Shown one piece after another: positions 9,161 through 17,099 of a stretch of DNA of 64,000 nt (position 1 is the stretch's first letter; the number at the start of each line of letters is the position of its first letter). Origin of the DNA: Cellulomonas gilvus ATCC 13127 (GTDB taxonomy: Bacteria > Actinomycetota > Actinomycetes > Actinomycetales > Cellulomonadaceae). A model generated the notes under the pieces. The model was not told the DNA's origin and did not search any database. It saw only the letters and a list, made by a program, of their open reading frames with translations. The DNA lies in assembly GCF_000218545.1 (NCBI RefSeq), contig NC_015671.1, positions 310,001 through 374,000 on the forward strand, in the 5' to 3' direction. The position numbers and the translations under genes are program-made.

Positions 9161-9211
9161 ACGCGCAGAACGAATGCGCAACCGGAGTGCACAAACGTGC
9201 GTGCAGGTGCA
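9161..9211. promoter_or_regulatory. Candidate regulator-binding cluster between glpD and the SorC gene
   Basis: The divergent region 9081-9298 contains a compact run of related words: TGCGCA (9175), TGCACA (9188), TGCGTGCA (9198) and TGCA (9208), in an otherwise GC-plain stretch. A minus-strand GATAGC close by could be the glpD -10. SorC-family proteins bind such short dyad repeats near promoters. No single high-symmetry operator is evident, so the assignment is tentative. Confidence 0.35.
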
Positions 9212-9298
9212 GCATGGACGGACCGCGCCGCGGCGCACGGGTGTGCAGCGGCAGGCGGGCCGGACCGGCAGGACGACGAGGCGGCGGAGGGATCCGGG

Positions 9299-10291
9299 AT
9301 GGACACCGAACGCGAGCAGGACGTGCTGCGGGCTGCGTCGATGTACTACCTGCAGGACCTCAAGATGGAGGTCATCGCGCGCCACCTCGGCACGTCGCGC
9401 TCCACGGTGTCGCGCCTGATCAAGCGCGCCCGCGAGACGGGTCTGGTGGAGATCACGCTGCGCCCCGCGAGCACACGTGCACCCGGCCTGGGCCGCTCGT
9501 TGGCCGCGGCGTTCGGCATCGACGCGTACGTGGTGCCCGTGCCGGACCACGCGTCCCACATCGAACGCCTCGAGCAGGTGTCGATGACCGCGGCCCGCCT
9601 GCTGTCCTCGTGGTTCGACTCGGACATGGTGCTGGGCGTGGCGTGGGGGACCACGCTCGCCTCGGTGTCCCGCTACCTCGCGCCCAAGCCGACGCGCGGC
9701 TCGGCCGTGGTCCAGCTCAACGGCGCGGCGAACATGCGCACGTCGGGCATCGACTACGCGAGCGACCTGATCTCGTCGTTCGGCACCGCGTTCGGTGCGG
9801 GTGTGCACCACTTCTCGGTGCCGGCCTTCTTCGACTTCTCCGACACCAAGGCGGCCATGTGGCGCGAGCGCTCGGTGCGCCGCGTCCTGGACATGCAGCG
9901 GCGGGCGGACATCGCGCTGTTCTCGGTCGGTGCCGTGGCCGGTGCGGTGCCGTCGCACGTGTACTCGGCGGGCTACCTCGACGAGGCGGACGTGCGCGTG
10001 CTGCACGACGAGGGCGTCGTCGGGGACGTGTGCACGGTCTTCCTGCGCGCCGACGGCTCGTGGCAGGACGTCCCGCTGAACGCGCGGGCGACCGGGCCGA
10101 CGCCCACCGAGCTGCAGCGGCTGCCCCGGCGCGTGTGCGTGGTCGCGGGTGACAACAAGGTGGCGCCGTTGCTCGCGGCACTGCGCGCGGGCGTGGTGAC
10201 CGACCTCGTCGTCGACGAGGTCACGGCGGGCCTGCTGGCCGACTCGGCCGAGCAGGCGACGCCACGGCGGACCCGCGCGCCGCGCACCTGA
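9299..10291 (+). CDS. SorC/DeoR-type sugar-binding transcriptional regulator
   Basis: A 330-residue regulator. The N-terminal helix-turn-helix (LKMEVIARHLGTSRSTVSRLIKRARETGLV) at about residues 18-50 is followed by the SorC effector-binding domain, seen in LGVAWGTTLASVSRYL, VQLNGAA, ADIALFSVGA, GVVGDVCTVF and VCVVAGDNKVAPLLAALRAGVV. The ATG follows GGCGGAGGGA at good spacing. Divergent placement against glpD suggests it controls the glycerol genes, with a phosphorylated polyol or sugar as effector. This is inferred from position only; no autoregulatory site is proven. Confidence 0.88.
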   Translation: MDTEREQDVLRAASMYYLQDLKMEVIARHLGTSRSTVSRLIKRARETGLVEITLRPASTRAPGLGRSLAAAFGIDAYVVPVPDHASHIERLEQVSMTAARLLSSWFDSDMVLGVAWGTTLASVSRYLAPKPTRGSAVVQLNGAANMRTSGIDYASDLISSFGTAFGAGVHHFSVPAFFDFSDTKAAMWRERSVRRVLDMQRRADIALFSVGAVAGAVPSHVYSAGYLDEADVRVLHDEGVVGDVCTVFLRADGSWQDVPLNARATGPTPTELQRLPRRVCVVAGDNKVAPLLAALRAGVVTDLVVDEVTAGLLADSAEQATPRRTRAPRT

Positions 10292-10301
10292 CCTGCGTGG
10301 G

Positions 10302-10307
10302 TACCGT
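10302..10307 (+). promoter_or_regulatory. -10 hexamer for leaderless acetyltransferase transcript
   Basis: TACCGT ends 6 nt before the ATG at 10314, leaving no room for a ribosome binding site and matching the actinobacterial leaderless arrangement. Confidence 0.5.
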
Positions 10308-10313
10308 GAGCGG

Positions 10314-10823
10314 ATGACCTCCGACGCGTTGCTGGTCCGGCCCGCCCGCCCCGCCGACGTGCGCGCGATCCGCGGCCTGGTCCAGCCCTACGCCGACGAG
10401 CGGATCCTGCTGGCCAAGGAGTGGGTCGGCTACTACGAGGCGGTGCAGGAGTTCCTGGTGGCGCAGGACGCCGACGGCACGGTCGTCGGGTGCGGCGCGC
10501 TGCACGTCATGTGGCAGGACCTGGCCGAGATCCGCACGCTCGCGGTGGACCCCGGGCACCGCGGCCGCGGCGTCGGGCACGCGCTGCTCGACGCGCTCGT
10601 GGCGCGTGCGCGGGACCTGGGCCTGGCGCGGCTGTTCTGCCTGACGTTCGAGGTCGAGTTCTTCGCCGCGCACGGCTTCGCGTCGATCGAGGGCACACCC
10701 GTCACGCCCGACGTGTACGCCGAGCTGCTGCGCTCGCACGACGACGGCGTCGCCGAGTTCCTGGACCTCGCGCGGGTCAAGCCCAACACCCTGGGCAACA
10801 CGCGCATGCTCCTGACGCTCTGA
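10314..10823 (+). CDS. argA: Amino-acid N-acetyltransferase (N-acetylglutamate synthase type)
   Basis: A 169-residue GNAT-fold enzyme that probably acetylates L-glutamate with acetyl-CoA at the first step of arginine synthesis, as the short actinobacterial ArgA proteins do. The acetyl-CoA loop VDPGHRGRGVGHALL is at about residues 81-95. The N-terminal VRPARPADVRAIRGLVQPYA, FFAAHGF and the C-terminal KPNTLGNTRMLL are family hallmarks. No kinase-like domain is present, as expected for this short class. Its stop lies 8 nt from the convergent mutY stop. The specific substrate is inferred from the family. Confidence 0.85.
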   Translation: MTSDALLVRPARPADVRAIRGLVQPYADERILLAKEWVGYYEAVQEFLVAQDADGTVVGCGALHVMWQDLAEIRTLAVDPGHRGRGVGHALLDALVARARDLGLARLFCLTFEVEFFAAHGFASIEGTPVTPDVYAELLRSHDDGVAEFLDLARVKPNTLGNTRMLLTL

Positions 10824-10831
10824 CGCGGCGC

Positions 10832-11746
10832 TCAGGCGGGCAGCGCGTACGCGGGGCCGTCGGGGGTGTCGAGCTCGGCCACGAGCCCGTCCGCGACCAG
10901 CGAGCGCACGCAGCGGTCACGCTGCGCGGTGTCCGGCCACGCGTCGCTCAGCGCGGCCGCGGGGACCGGCTCGGGCGCGCCCCGCAGCAGCGCCATGACC
11001 CGCCCCCGCACCTGCCGGTCCGTGCCCGCCCAGGGCTGCGCGCGGCGCCGGTGCGCATGCGCGTCGTCGGGCCGGCCCGCGGCGAGCCAGCGGCACGACG
11101 ACGCGAGCGGGCACTGCGGGCAGCGTGGCGCGCGTGCGGTGCACACGAGCGCGCCGAGCTCCATGCTCGCCTGCGCCCAGCGGGCCGCCGTCGCGTCGTC
11201 GGCCGGCACCAGCGCCGCGGCGCGCGCGACCTCCGCGACCGTCTGCGCGGGTGCGGGCAGCGCGACCCCGTCCACCGCGCGCGCCAGCACCCGGCGCACG
11301 TTGGTGTCCAGCACCACGGCGCGCCGGCCGAACGCGAACGCGCGCACCGCGGCGGCGGTGTACGCGCCGATACCGGGCAGCGTCAGGAGCGCGGCCTCGT
11401 CGTCCGGGACGTGCCCGCCGTGCCGCTCCACCAGGACCCGCGCGCACTCCTGCAGCCGCAGCGCCCGACGCGGGTAGCCCAGCCGGTCCCACGCGCGCAG
11501 CACGTCGGAGGTGGGCGCGGCCGCCAGGTCCGCGGGCGTGGGCCAGCGCTCGAGCCACGCACGCCATGCCGGCTCCACGCGGGCCACGGGCGTCTGCTGC
11601 AGCATCACCTCGCTGACCAGCACGCCCCACGGGGTGCGGTCAGGTGCACGCCACGGCAGCTCGCGCGCATGCTCGTCGTACCACGCCAGCACCGGTGCGA
11701 CCGGGTCCACGACGGGCGCGGGCGGGGGCGCGGCGGGCGTGGGCAC
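10832..11746 (-). CDS. mutY: A/G-specific adenine glycosylase
   Basis: A 304-residue DNA glycosylase that removes adenine mispaired with 8-oxoguanine. The catalytic glutamate lies in SEVMLQQTPVARV. The helix-hairpin-helix is LPGIGAYTAAAV, the catalytic aspartate is in LDTNVRRVLAR, and the iron-sulphur cluster cysteines follow the pattern C-x6-C-x2-C-x5-C in CTARAPRCPQCPLASSC. The C-terminal 8-oxoG recognition domain is short, as usual in actinobacteria. The GTG at 11746 was selected because TACACT ends 6 nt upstream (leaderless) and the protein begins just before the conserved LAWYDEHARELPWR. Confidence 0.95.
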   Translation of the reverse strand: MPTPAAPPPAPVVDPVAPVLAWYDEHARELPWRAPDRTPWGVLVSEVMLQQTPVARVEPAWRAWLERWPTPADLAAAPTSDVLRAWDRLGYPRRALRLQECARVLVERHGGHVPDDEAALLTLPGIGAYTAAAVRAFAFGRRAVVLDTNVRRVLARAVDGVALPAPAQTVAEVARAAALVPADDATAARWAQASMELGALVCTARAPRCPQCPLASSCRWLAAGRPDDAHAHRRRAQPWAGTDRQVRGRVMALLRGAPEPVPAAALSDAWPDTAQRDRCVRSLVADGLVAELDTPDGPAYALPA

Positions 11747-11752
11747 GCGGCG

Positions 11753-11758
11753 AGTGTA
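11753..11758 (-). promoter_or_regulatory. -10 hexamer for leaderless mutY transcript
   Basis: TACACT on the minus strand ends 6 nt before the GTG start of mutY at 11746. No Shine-Dalgarno is present. Confidence 0.5.
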
Positions 11759-11892
11759 GGAGCGGCCCCGCGCGCCCGCCGCGCCGCGCCGGTGGTCCGC
11801 ACGGCGCGCCGGGGCCCCTTGCGCGCGCGACGGGCCGCGACTTCGTACCGTGGACCGCGCCGCCATGGTCGGGCGGCCGGGGAGGGGTACGG

Positions 11893-12552
11893 GTGACGAC
11901 GACGAGCGCGCGCGGGGGACCGCGCCGGCCCGCGCGTCCGCCCCGGCGCGTCTACGTGATCCGCCGGCTGGTGGTGCTCGGCGTGCCGCTCGCGCTGCTC
12001 GGCCTGCTCGTCGTGTGGCTCGCGGGACGTGGCGGCGATGCGCCGACCGATGCGCGTCCGTCGAGCACCACGTCCGCACGTCCGACCCCGAGCCCGACGC
12101 CCACCGCACCGGCCGCCGCCGACGAGCTCACCGCGGTCGAGGAGGCCGCGCTCGCGGCCGGGGTGTCGGTGTGCGCGGGCGATCTCGTCCGCGTGACGAT
12201 CAAGGCCACGGCCGAGACGTTCGCGGACAAGAACCCGTCGTTCAGCATCAAGGTCGCGAACACCGGCGAGGAGGCGTGCCTGCTCGACGCGGGCGACGGC
12301 AACCGGCGCCTGGTGATCCGGTCCGGCGGGGACACCGTGTTCAGCACGACGCACTGCCGGCCCGCCGAGCCCGAGGGCAAGCCGCTGCTGCTCGGCCCGG
12401 GCATGGCCAGCAAGGAGACCTACACCTGGCGCCGCGTCCGCTCCGCGCAGGGCTGCGAGCAGGGGCTGGCCGCGCCCGGCGCCGGCACCTACACGGCCAC
12501 CCTGGAGGTCGCGGGCGTCGAGGCCTCACCCACCACGTTCACCCTCGGCTGA
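11893..12552 (+). CDS. Membrane-anchored hypothetical protein with Thr/Pro-rich linker
   Basis: I do not recognise a family. The 219-residue protein has an Arg-rich cytoplasmic head, one transmembrane helix at about residues 28-50 (VLGVPLALLGLLVVWLAG), a Ser-Thr-Pro linker, and an extracytoplasmic beta-rich domain with four cysteines (SVCAGD, EACLLD, THCRP, QGCEQ) that probably form two disulphides. The domain resembles DUF4232-like extracellular modules. A GTG at 11893 follows GGAGGGG. It is divergent from mutY across 146 bases. Confidence 0.75.
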   Translation: MTTTSARGGPRRPARPPRRVYVIRRLVVLGVPLALLGLLVVWLAGRGGDAPTDARPSSTTSARPTPSPTPTAPAAADELTAVEEAALAAGVSVCAGDLVRVTIKATAETFADKNPSFSIKVANTGEEACLLDAGDGNRRLVIRSGGDTVFSTTHCRPAEPEGKPLLLGPGMASKETYTWRRVRSAQGCEQGLAAPGAGTYTATLEVAGVEASPTTFTLG

Positions 12553-12582
12553 CACGCTCGACCGCTGGGTCGCCGCGACCAG

Positions 12583-12600
12583 CCGTGACTAGAATCACGG
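12583..12600 (+). promoter_or_regulatory. Toxin-antitoxin promoter/operator palindrome
   Basis: CCGTGA-CTAGAA-TCACGG is a perfect 6-bp dyad whose centre contains the -10 hexamer TAGAAT (12590-12595). The antitoxin ATG begins 7 nt after this hexamer, so the mRNA is probably leaderless. An antitoxin or complex bound here would cover the -10 box, as in autoregulated type II systems. Confidence 0.6.
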
Positions 12601-12602
12601 TC

Positions 12603-12878
12603 ATGACGACTACGTCGCTCGCCAAGGTCAAGGCCGGCCTGTCCGCCTTCGTCGACTCGGTGCATGACACGCACGAGCGCGTCACGATCACGCGCAACGG
12701 CGAGCCCGCTGCGGTCCTCATCGCCCCCGACGACCTGGCATCGCTCGAGGAGACCATCGCGATCCTGTCCGACCGGGGCCTGATGGACGACGTGCGCACC
12801 GCCCAGCGTGAGATCGCCGACGGGGATGTGATCGACGGAGACGCCTTCCTCGCTGACTGGCGGGCCACTCACCAGTGA
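12603..12878 (+). CDS. Type II antitoxin, Phd/YefM family
   Basis: A 91-residue antitoxin. The N-terminal Phd/YefM DNA-binding fold is recognisable from SLAKVKAGLSAFVDSV, RVTITRNGEPAAVLIAPDDLASLEETIAIL (residues 5-55). The acidic C-terminal tail (DGDVIDGDAFLADW) is the part expected to wrap and neutralise the toxin. It overlaps the toxin gene by 4 bp. The start codon sits 7 nt after a TAGAAT hexamer lying inside a dyad, indicating a leaderless, autoregulated operon. Confidence 0.88.
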   Translation: MTTTSLAKVKAGLSAFVDSVHDTHERVTITRNGEPAAVLIAPDDLASLEETIAILSDRGLMDDVRTAQREIADGDVIDGDAFLADWRATHQ

Positions 12879-13144
12879 CGTATCGGATCGTCCTGTCCAG
12901 ATCCGCGGCTCGCGCCGTCCACGAGTCGCTGCCGCCCCATGCGGCAGCAGCGGCGGTCGAGTTCATCTTCGGGGCGCTCGCGACCAACCCCCGCCGCGTC
13001 GGTCACCCCCTGCGGACCGAGCTGGACGGCCACTGGTCCGCCCGCAGAGGCGAGTACCGGGTCATCTACACGATCGACGACGACCGGGTCGTCGTGCGGG
13101 TCGTGCTCGTCGCCCACCGCGCGGACGCCTACCGCCGTCGCTGA
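12875..13144 (+). CDS. Type II toxin, RelE/ParE family
   Basis: An 89-residue RelE/ParE superfamily protein. Recognisable elements are YRIVLSRSAARAVHESLP, the central helix AAAAAVEFIFGAL, PRRVGHPLRTELDGHWSARRGEYRVIYTI and the terminal HRADAYRR with an arginine/tyrosine-rich active face. RelE-like members cut mRNA on the ribosome. The RRGEYRVIYTIDDD motif with downstream H-R-x2-A-Y is typical of RelE/StbE rather than gyrase-poisoning ParE, but this cannot be settled by eye. The GTG start overlaps the antitoxin stop (GTGA), enforcing coupled synthesis. Confidence 0.85.
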   Translation: MTYRIVLSRSAARAVHESLPPHAAAAAVEFIFGALATNPRRVGHPLRTELDGHWSARRGEYRVIYTIDDDRVVVRVVLVAHRADAYRRR

Positions 13145-13186
13145 CTCGGCAACCTCGGCCGCGAGCGCCGCAGAGCCATCGCCTCG

Positions 13187-13442
13187 TCAGCCTGAGCCGC
13201 TCTGCCGCCCTGCCCGCAGGATGCGCACCGCCCCGACCACGGTGGCGCCGACGGTGGCCGCCAGGCCGGTGACCACGAGCATGAACGTCGACATGCCCAG
13301 CGTCATGCCGGTCAGGCCCGCGAGCCCCGGTGAGCACGGCCGAGCCCCACCGCACCGCGGCCGTCACCCGTGCGGCCGGGCCGAGCGGTGTGCGCGCGGC
13401 GCCGCCGGGGCCGGGCGCGTCAGGCACGTGGGGCTGGACCAC
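13187..13442 (-). pseudogene. Small membrane protein gene with a one-base frameshift
   Basis: No intact ORF covers this stretch, but two minus-strand frames join into a sensible protein. From a GTG at 13442 the first frame gives a proline/alanine-rich head ending in AVRWGSAVLTG. Removing one base from the C-run 13325-13328 continues in the second frame with GLTGMTLGMSTFMLVVTG and ATVGATVVGAVRILRAG, then stops at 13187-13189. The corrected product of about 84 residues would have one or two membrane helices. It may be a true pseudogene or a homopolymer sequencing error. This is the only coding signal seen in the gap 13145-13497. Confidence 0.45.
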
Positions 13443-13497
13443 GCGCCGAGCCTAGGGCGGCCGTCACCAGCGCGACGGGACGCAGGTCCCCGTCGGG

Positions 13498-14574
13498 TCA
13501 GACGTAGCGCTCGAGGATGCTCGACTCCGCGAGGCGGGACAGGCCCTCGCGCACGGCGCGTGCGCGCTGCTCACCCACGCCGTCGACCGCCATGAGGTCG
13601 TCGATGTTCGCCGCGAGCAGCTTCTGCAGGCCGCCGAAGTGCGAGACCAGGCGGTCGACGATGGCGCCGGGAAGGCGCGGCACGCGGGACAGCAGGCGGT
13701 AGCCCCGCGGGCCGACGGCCGCGTCGAGAGCGTCACCCGCGCCGGGCAGGCCCAGGATCCGCGCGATGCGCGCGATGTCGAGCAGCTCGGTCGCGTCGAG
13801 CTCGCCGAGCGAGGCGAGCACCGAGTCGAGGTCGTGGCGGGACGTCTCCACGTAGTCGCGGATCACCAGCTCGCGGTCGGAGCCGATGGTGCCCACCAGC
13901 TCGTCGTGCTGGAGCGTGAGCAGGCGGCCGTCGGTGCCGAGCTCGACGACGTAGCCCTCGATCTCCTCGGAGATGCGCCGCACCATCTCGAGGCGCTGCA
14001 CCACCGCGGACACGTCGCGCACGGTGACGAGGTCCTCGATCTCGAGCGCCGAGAGCGTGCCGGACACCTCGTCCAGGCGGGCCTTGTACCGCTCGAGCGT
14101 CGCCAGCGCCTGGTTCGCGCGGGACAGGATCGTGGTCGAGTCCTCGAGCACGTAGCGCTGGTTCTCGACGTACAGCGCGATGATGCGCATCGACGCGGAC
14201 ACCGAGATCACGGGCAGGCCCGTCTGCTTGGCCACGCGCTCCGCGGTGCGGTGCCGCGTGCCGGACTCCGAGGTCTCGATGGTCACGTCCGGCAGCAGCT
14301 GCACGGCCGCGCGCACGATCTTCGAGATGTCCCGGTCCACCACGACCGCGCCGTCCATCTTGCACAGCTCGCGCAGGCGCGTGGCCGAGAACTCCACGTC
14401 GAGCACGAACCCGCCCGAGCAGATGCTCTCGACCGTCCGGTCGAAGCCCAGCACGATGAGTGCGCCGGTGCGGCCGCGCAGGATGCGCTCCAGCCCGTCA
14501 CGCAGGGCGCCACCGGGCGCGACCGCTGCCAGCGTCGAGCGCAGCAGGTCGTCGGGGGGGTGCGAGGCGGCCAC
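13498..14574 (-). CDS. disA: DNA integrity scanning protein DisA, diadenylate cyclase
   Basis: A 358-residue enzyme condensing two ATP into c-di-AMP while monitoring DNA. The N-terminal DAC domain shows GALIVLGFD, the DGA motif in [11 protein letters not shown], and [14 protein letters not shown] helical linker follows, then a C-terminal helix-hairpin-helix DNA-binding domain ([14 protein letters not shown] and [19 protein letters not shown]). I place the start at GTG 14574, because TACCAT ends 6 nt upstream (leaderless) and the length equals that of DisA orthologues. A GTG at 14649, overlapping the radA stop, would add 25 atypical residues. It lies downstream of radA, which is known to modulate DisA. 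Confidence 0.94.
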   Translation of the reverse strand: MAASHPPDDLLRSTLAAVAPGGALRDGLERILRGRTGALIVLGFDRTVESICSGGFVLDVEFSATRLRELCKMDGAVVVDRDISKIVRAAVQLLPDVTIETSESGTRHRTAERVAKQTGLPVISVSASMRIIALYVENQRYVLEDSTTILSRANQALATLERYKARLDEVSGTLSALEIEDLVTVRDVSAVVQRLEMVRRISEEIEGYVVELGTDGRLLTLQHDELVGTIGSDRELVIRDYVETSRHDLDSVLASLGELDATELLDIARIARILGLPGAGDALDAAVGPRGYRLLSRVPRLPGAIVDRLVSHFGGLQKLLAANIDDLMAVDGVGEQRARAVREGLSRLAESSILERYV

Positions 14575-14580
14575 GGGACG

Positions 14581-14586
14581 ATGGTA
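14581..14586 (-). promoter_or_regulatory. -10 hexamer for leaderless disA transcript
   Basis: TACCAT on the minus strand ends 6 nt before GTG 14574, supporting that start and an independent disA promoter within the 3' flank of radA. Confidence 0.45.
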
Positions 14587-14645
14587 ACGACGCCATCGGT
14601 CCCCCACGGCAGCGACGCGGGTGAGGTCCGGTGCGGTGGCCGACG

Positions 14646-16055
14646 TCACGAGGCCGACGCGGCCTCGACAGGCGGTGCCACGAGCCGCACCGCCTCGGCC
14701 AGGTCGGCCGCGCCGAGCACGTGCATGCCGTCGGGAGGGACCACGTCGTCGATCGAGGACGCGGGCACGATGGCGCGGCGGAACCCCAGGCGTGCGGCCT
14801 CCGCGAGCCGGCGGCCGATGCCCGGAACGGCCCGGATCTCCCCCGCGAGCCCGACCTCACCCAGCGCGACCAGCCCACGCGGCAGGGCGACGTCCTCGCG
14901 CGAGCCGACCGCTGCGAGCGCGAGCGCGAGGTCCCCCGCGGGCTCGACCACGCGTGCGCCGCCGACCGTCGAGAGGTACACGTCCTGGTCCGCGAGCCGC
15001 GCGCCGAGCCGGCGCTGCAGGACCGCGAGCACCATCGCCAGACGTGCCGAGTCGACGCCGCTGGTGGTGCGGCGCGGGTTGGGGGCCGCGGACGGCGCGA
15101 CGAGCGCCTGGACCTCCACGGCGAGCGGACGACGCCCCTCGAGCGTCACGGTCAGGCACGTGCCCGGCACGGAGTGCAGCGCCTGCGAGACGAACAGGCC
15201 CGACGGGTCCGGCAGCCCGACGATGCCCTGCTCGGACAGGTCGAAGCACCCGACCTCGTCGGTGGGTCCGTAGCGGTTCTTGGTCGCGCGCAGCAGGCGC
15301 AGCCGCGAGTGCCGGTCACCCTCGAACTGGCACACCACGTCCACCAGGTGCTCGAGCGTGCGCGGACCCGCGACCGAGCCGTCCTTGGTCACGTGCCCGA
15401 CGATCACCGCGGGCATGCCGCGGGACTTGGCCGCCTGGATGACGGCCGAGCTCACCTCACGCACCTGCGCGACGCCGCCCGCGGTGCCCTCCACCTGGGC
15501 CGACGCGACGGTCTGCACCGAGTCGAGCACGAACAGGTCCGGCTGCGACTGCTCGATGTGCCCGAGCACCGCGCCCAGGTCGGTCTCGTCCGCCAGCAGG
15601 AGCGTGGGGGCCAGCGCGCGGATGCGGCCCGCGCGCAGGCGGACCTGCGCGACGGACTCCTCACCCGTCACGTACAGCACCCGGCGCCCGCCGCGCGCGG
15701 CCCGGGCCGCGACGTCCAGCAGCAGCGTGGACTTGCCCACGCCGGGCTCGCCGGCCAGCAGCACCACCGCCCCCGGCACCAGGCCGCCGCCGAGCACGCG
15801 GTCCAGCTCGTCGACGCCCGTGGCGCGGGCCTGCGCGGACTCGACCGAGATCTGGTCGATCGGGAGCGCGGGCCCCCGGGACGGGGGTGCCGCGACCGTG
15901 CGCGGCGCGCCGCCGCCCGGACCCGCGTCCTCGACCACCGAGCCCCAGGACTGGCACTCGCCGCACCGGCCGACCCACTTGCTCGCCGTCCACCCGCACT
16001 CGGTGCAGCGGAAGCCCGCGCGTGCGCTGCGCGTCCCGCTCTTCGTCGTCGCCAC
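14646..16055 (-). CDS. radA: DNA repair protein RadA
   Basis: A 469-residue RecA-related ATPase helping branch migration of recombination intermediates. In order: an N-terminal four-cysteine zinc finger ([18 protein letters not shown]), Walker [10 protein letters not shown], Walker B LFVLDSVQ, the RadA-specific [11 protein letters not shown] motif, and a C-terminal Lon-protease-like domain ([45 protein letters not shown]). The GTG at 16055 was chosen because TAGCGT ends 7 nt before it, and it begins just ahead of the zinc finger. It is followed at once by disA. Confidence 0.96.
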   Translation of the reverse strand: MATTKSGTRSARAGFRCTECGWTASKWVGRCGECQSWGSVVEDAGPGGGAPRTVAAPPSRGPALPIDQISVESAQARATGVDELDRVLGGGLVPGAVVLLAGEPGVGKSTLLLDVAARAARGGRRVLYVTGEESVAQVRLRAGRIRALAPTLLLADETDLGAVLGHIEQSQPDLFVLDSVQTVASAQVEGTAGGVAQVREVSSAVIQAAKSRGMPAVIVGHVTKDGSVAGPRTLEHLVDVVCQFEGDRHSRLRLLRATKNRYGPTDEVGCFDLSEQGIVGLPDPSGLFVSQALHSVPGTCLTVTLEGRRPLAVEVQALVAPSAAPNPRRTTSGVDSARLAMVLAVLQRRLGARLADQDVYLSTVGGARVVEPAGDLALALAAVGSREDVALPRGLVALGEVGLAGEIRAVPGIGRRLAEAARLGFRRAIVPASSIDDVVPPDGMHVLGAADLAEAVRLVAPPVEAASAS

Positions 16056-16062
16056 GCCGCGC

Positions 16063-16068
16063 ACGCTA
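16063..16068 (-). promoter_or_regulatory. -10 hexamer for leaderless radA transcript
   Basis: TAGCGT on the minus strand ends 7 nt before GTG 16055. No ribosome binding site lies in between. Confidence 0.5.
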
Positions 16069-16172
16069 ACCGGCCCCGCCCACACGACGGTGCTTGCCCG
16101 CCACGGGATGCGGTCCTAGCGTCCGAGACGTGCACCCACGGGTGGCGTGGCTCCGCACACCGGGGAGTGAGC

Positions 16173-17099
16173 ATGACCGACGCGATCGCGATCGACGCCC
16201 TCGTGAAGTCCTTCGGGCGGAAGCGCGCGCTGGACGGGCTCGACCTGCACGTCGCCACGGGCGAGGTGCACGGGTTCCTGGGCCCGAACGGTGCGGGCAA
16301 GTCGACGACCATCCGCGTGCTGCTCGGCCTGCTGCGGCCCGACTCCGGGAGCGTGCGGCTGCTGGGCGGCGACCCGTGGGGCGACGCCGTGGCGCTGCAC
16401 CGCAGGCTCGCGTACGTGCCGGGTGACGTCACGCTGTGGCCCACGCTGACCGGAGGGGAGTCGATCGACCTGCTGGGGCGGCTGCGCGGTGGCCTGGACC
16501 CGCACCGGCGCGACGACCTGGTCGAGCGGTTCGAGCTCGACACGCGCGTCAAGGGCCGCGCGTACTCCAAGGGCAACCGCCAGAAGGTCGCGCTGGTCGC
16601 CGCGCTGGCCGCCGACGTGGAGCTCCTGCTCATGGACGAGCCGACCAGCGGCCTCGACCCGCTCATGGAGGCGCTGTTCCAGGAGGTGGTGCGTGAGGCC
16701 GCGGCCGACGGCCGCACCGTGCTGCTCTCGAGCCACGTCCTCGCGCAGGTGGAGGCGCTCGCGGGCCGCGTCACGATCATCCGCAACGGCCGCGCGGCCG
16801 CGACCGGCACGCTCGACGACCTGCGCGGCCTGACCCGGACATCCGTCACCGCCTCGGTGCACGACCTGGTGGGCGCGCAGACGGCGCTCGGCGGGCTGCC
16901 GGGCGTGCACCACCTGCGCCACGACGACGAGCGCGTGACGTTCGAGGCGGAGGCGACCGCGCTCGACGCGGTGCTGAGCGCGCTCGCGCGCGCGGGTGTG
17001 CGCTCGTTCGTCGCGCACCCGCCCACGCTCGAGGACCTGTTCCTGCGCGAGTACGCCGACGAGCTCGCGGCCGCGCGCGTGCCCGAGGACGAGCGGTGA
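16173..17099 (+). CDS. ABC exporter ATP-binding protein
   Basis: A 308-residue ATPase of the DrrA/ABC-2 exporter type. Walker A GPNGAGKST is at about residues 36-44. The signature region is the divergent YSKGNRQKVALVAALA, typical of this subgroup instead of LSGGQ. Walker B and D-loop are LLLMDEPTSGLDP, and the switch histidine is in SSHVLAQVE. The C-terminal extension (TLEDLFLREY) is also usual for this class. The ATG follows CGGGGAG; a TAGCGT hexamer at 16117-16122 is a plausible -10, giving a leader of roughly 44 nt. Its stop overlaps the permease start (GTGA). The exported compound is unknown. Confidence 0.9.
   Translation: MTDAIAIDALVKSFGRKRALDGLDLHVATGEVHGFLGPNGAGKSTTIRVLLGLLRPDSGSVRLLGGDPWGDAVALHRRLAYVPGDVTLWPTLTGGESIDLLGRLRGGLDPHRRDDLVERFELDTRVKGRAYSKGNRQKVALVAALAADVELLLMDEPTSGLDPLMEALFQEVVREAAADGRTVLLSSHVLAQVEALAGRVTIIRNGRAAATGTLDDLRGLTRTSVTASVHDLVGAQTALGGLPGVHHLRHDDERVTFEAEATALDAVLSALARAGVRSFVAHPPTLEDLFLREYADELAAARVPEDER

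Noticed and set aside
9014..9298. Longer SorC regulator start at 9014
   Set aside because: The extension runs through the divergent promoter region and is non-protein-like, while the ATG at 9299 has a good ribosome site.
14575..14649. Longer DisA start at GTG 14649 overlapping radA
   Set aside because: The additional 25 residues are Arg/Ala-rich and atypical, and a leaderless -10 precedes the GTG at 14574.
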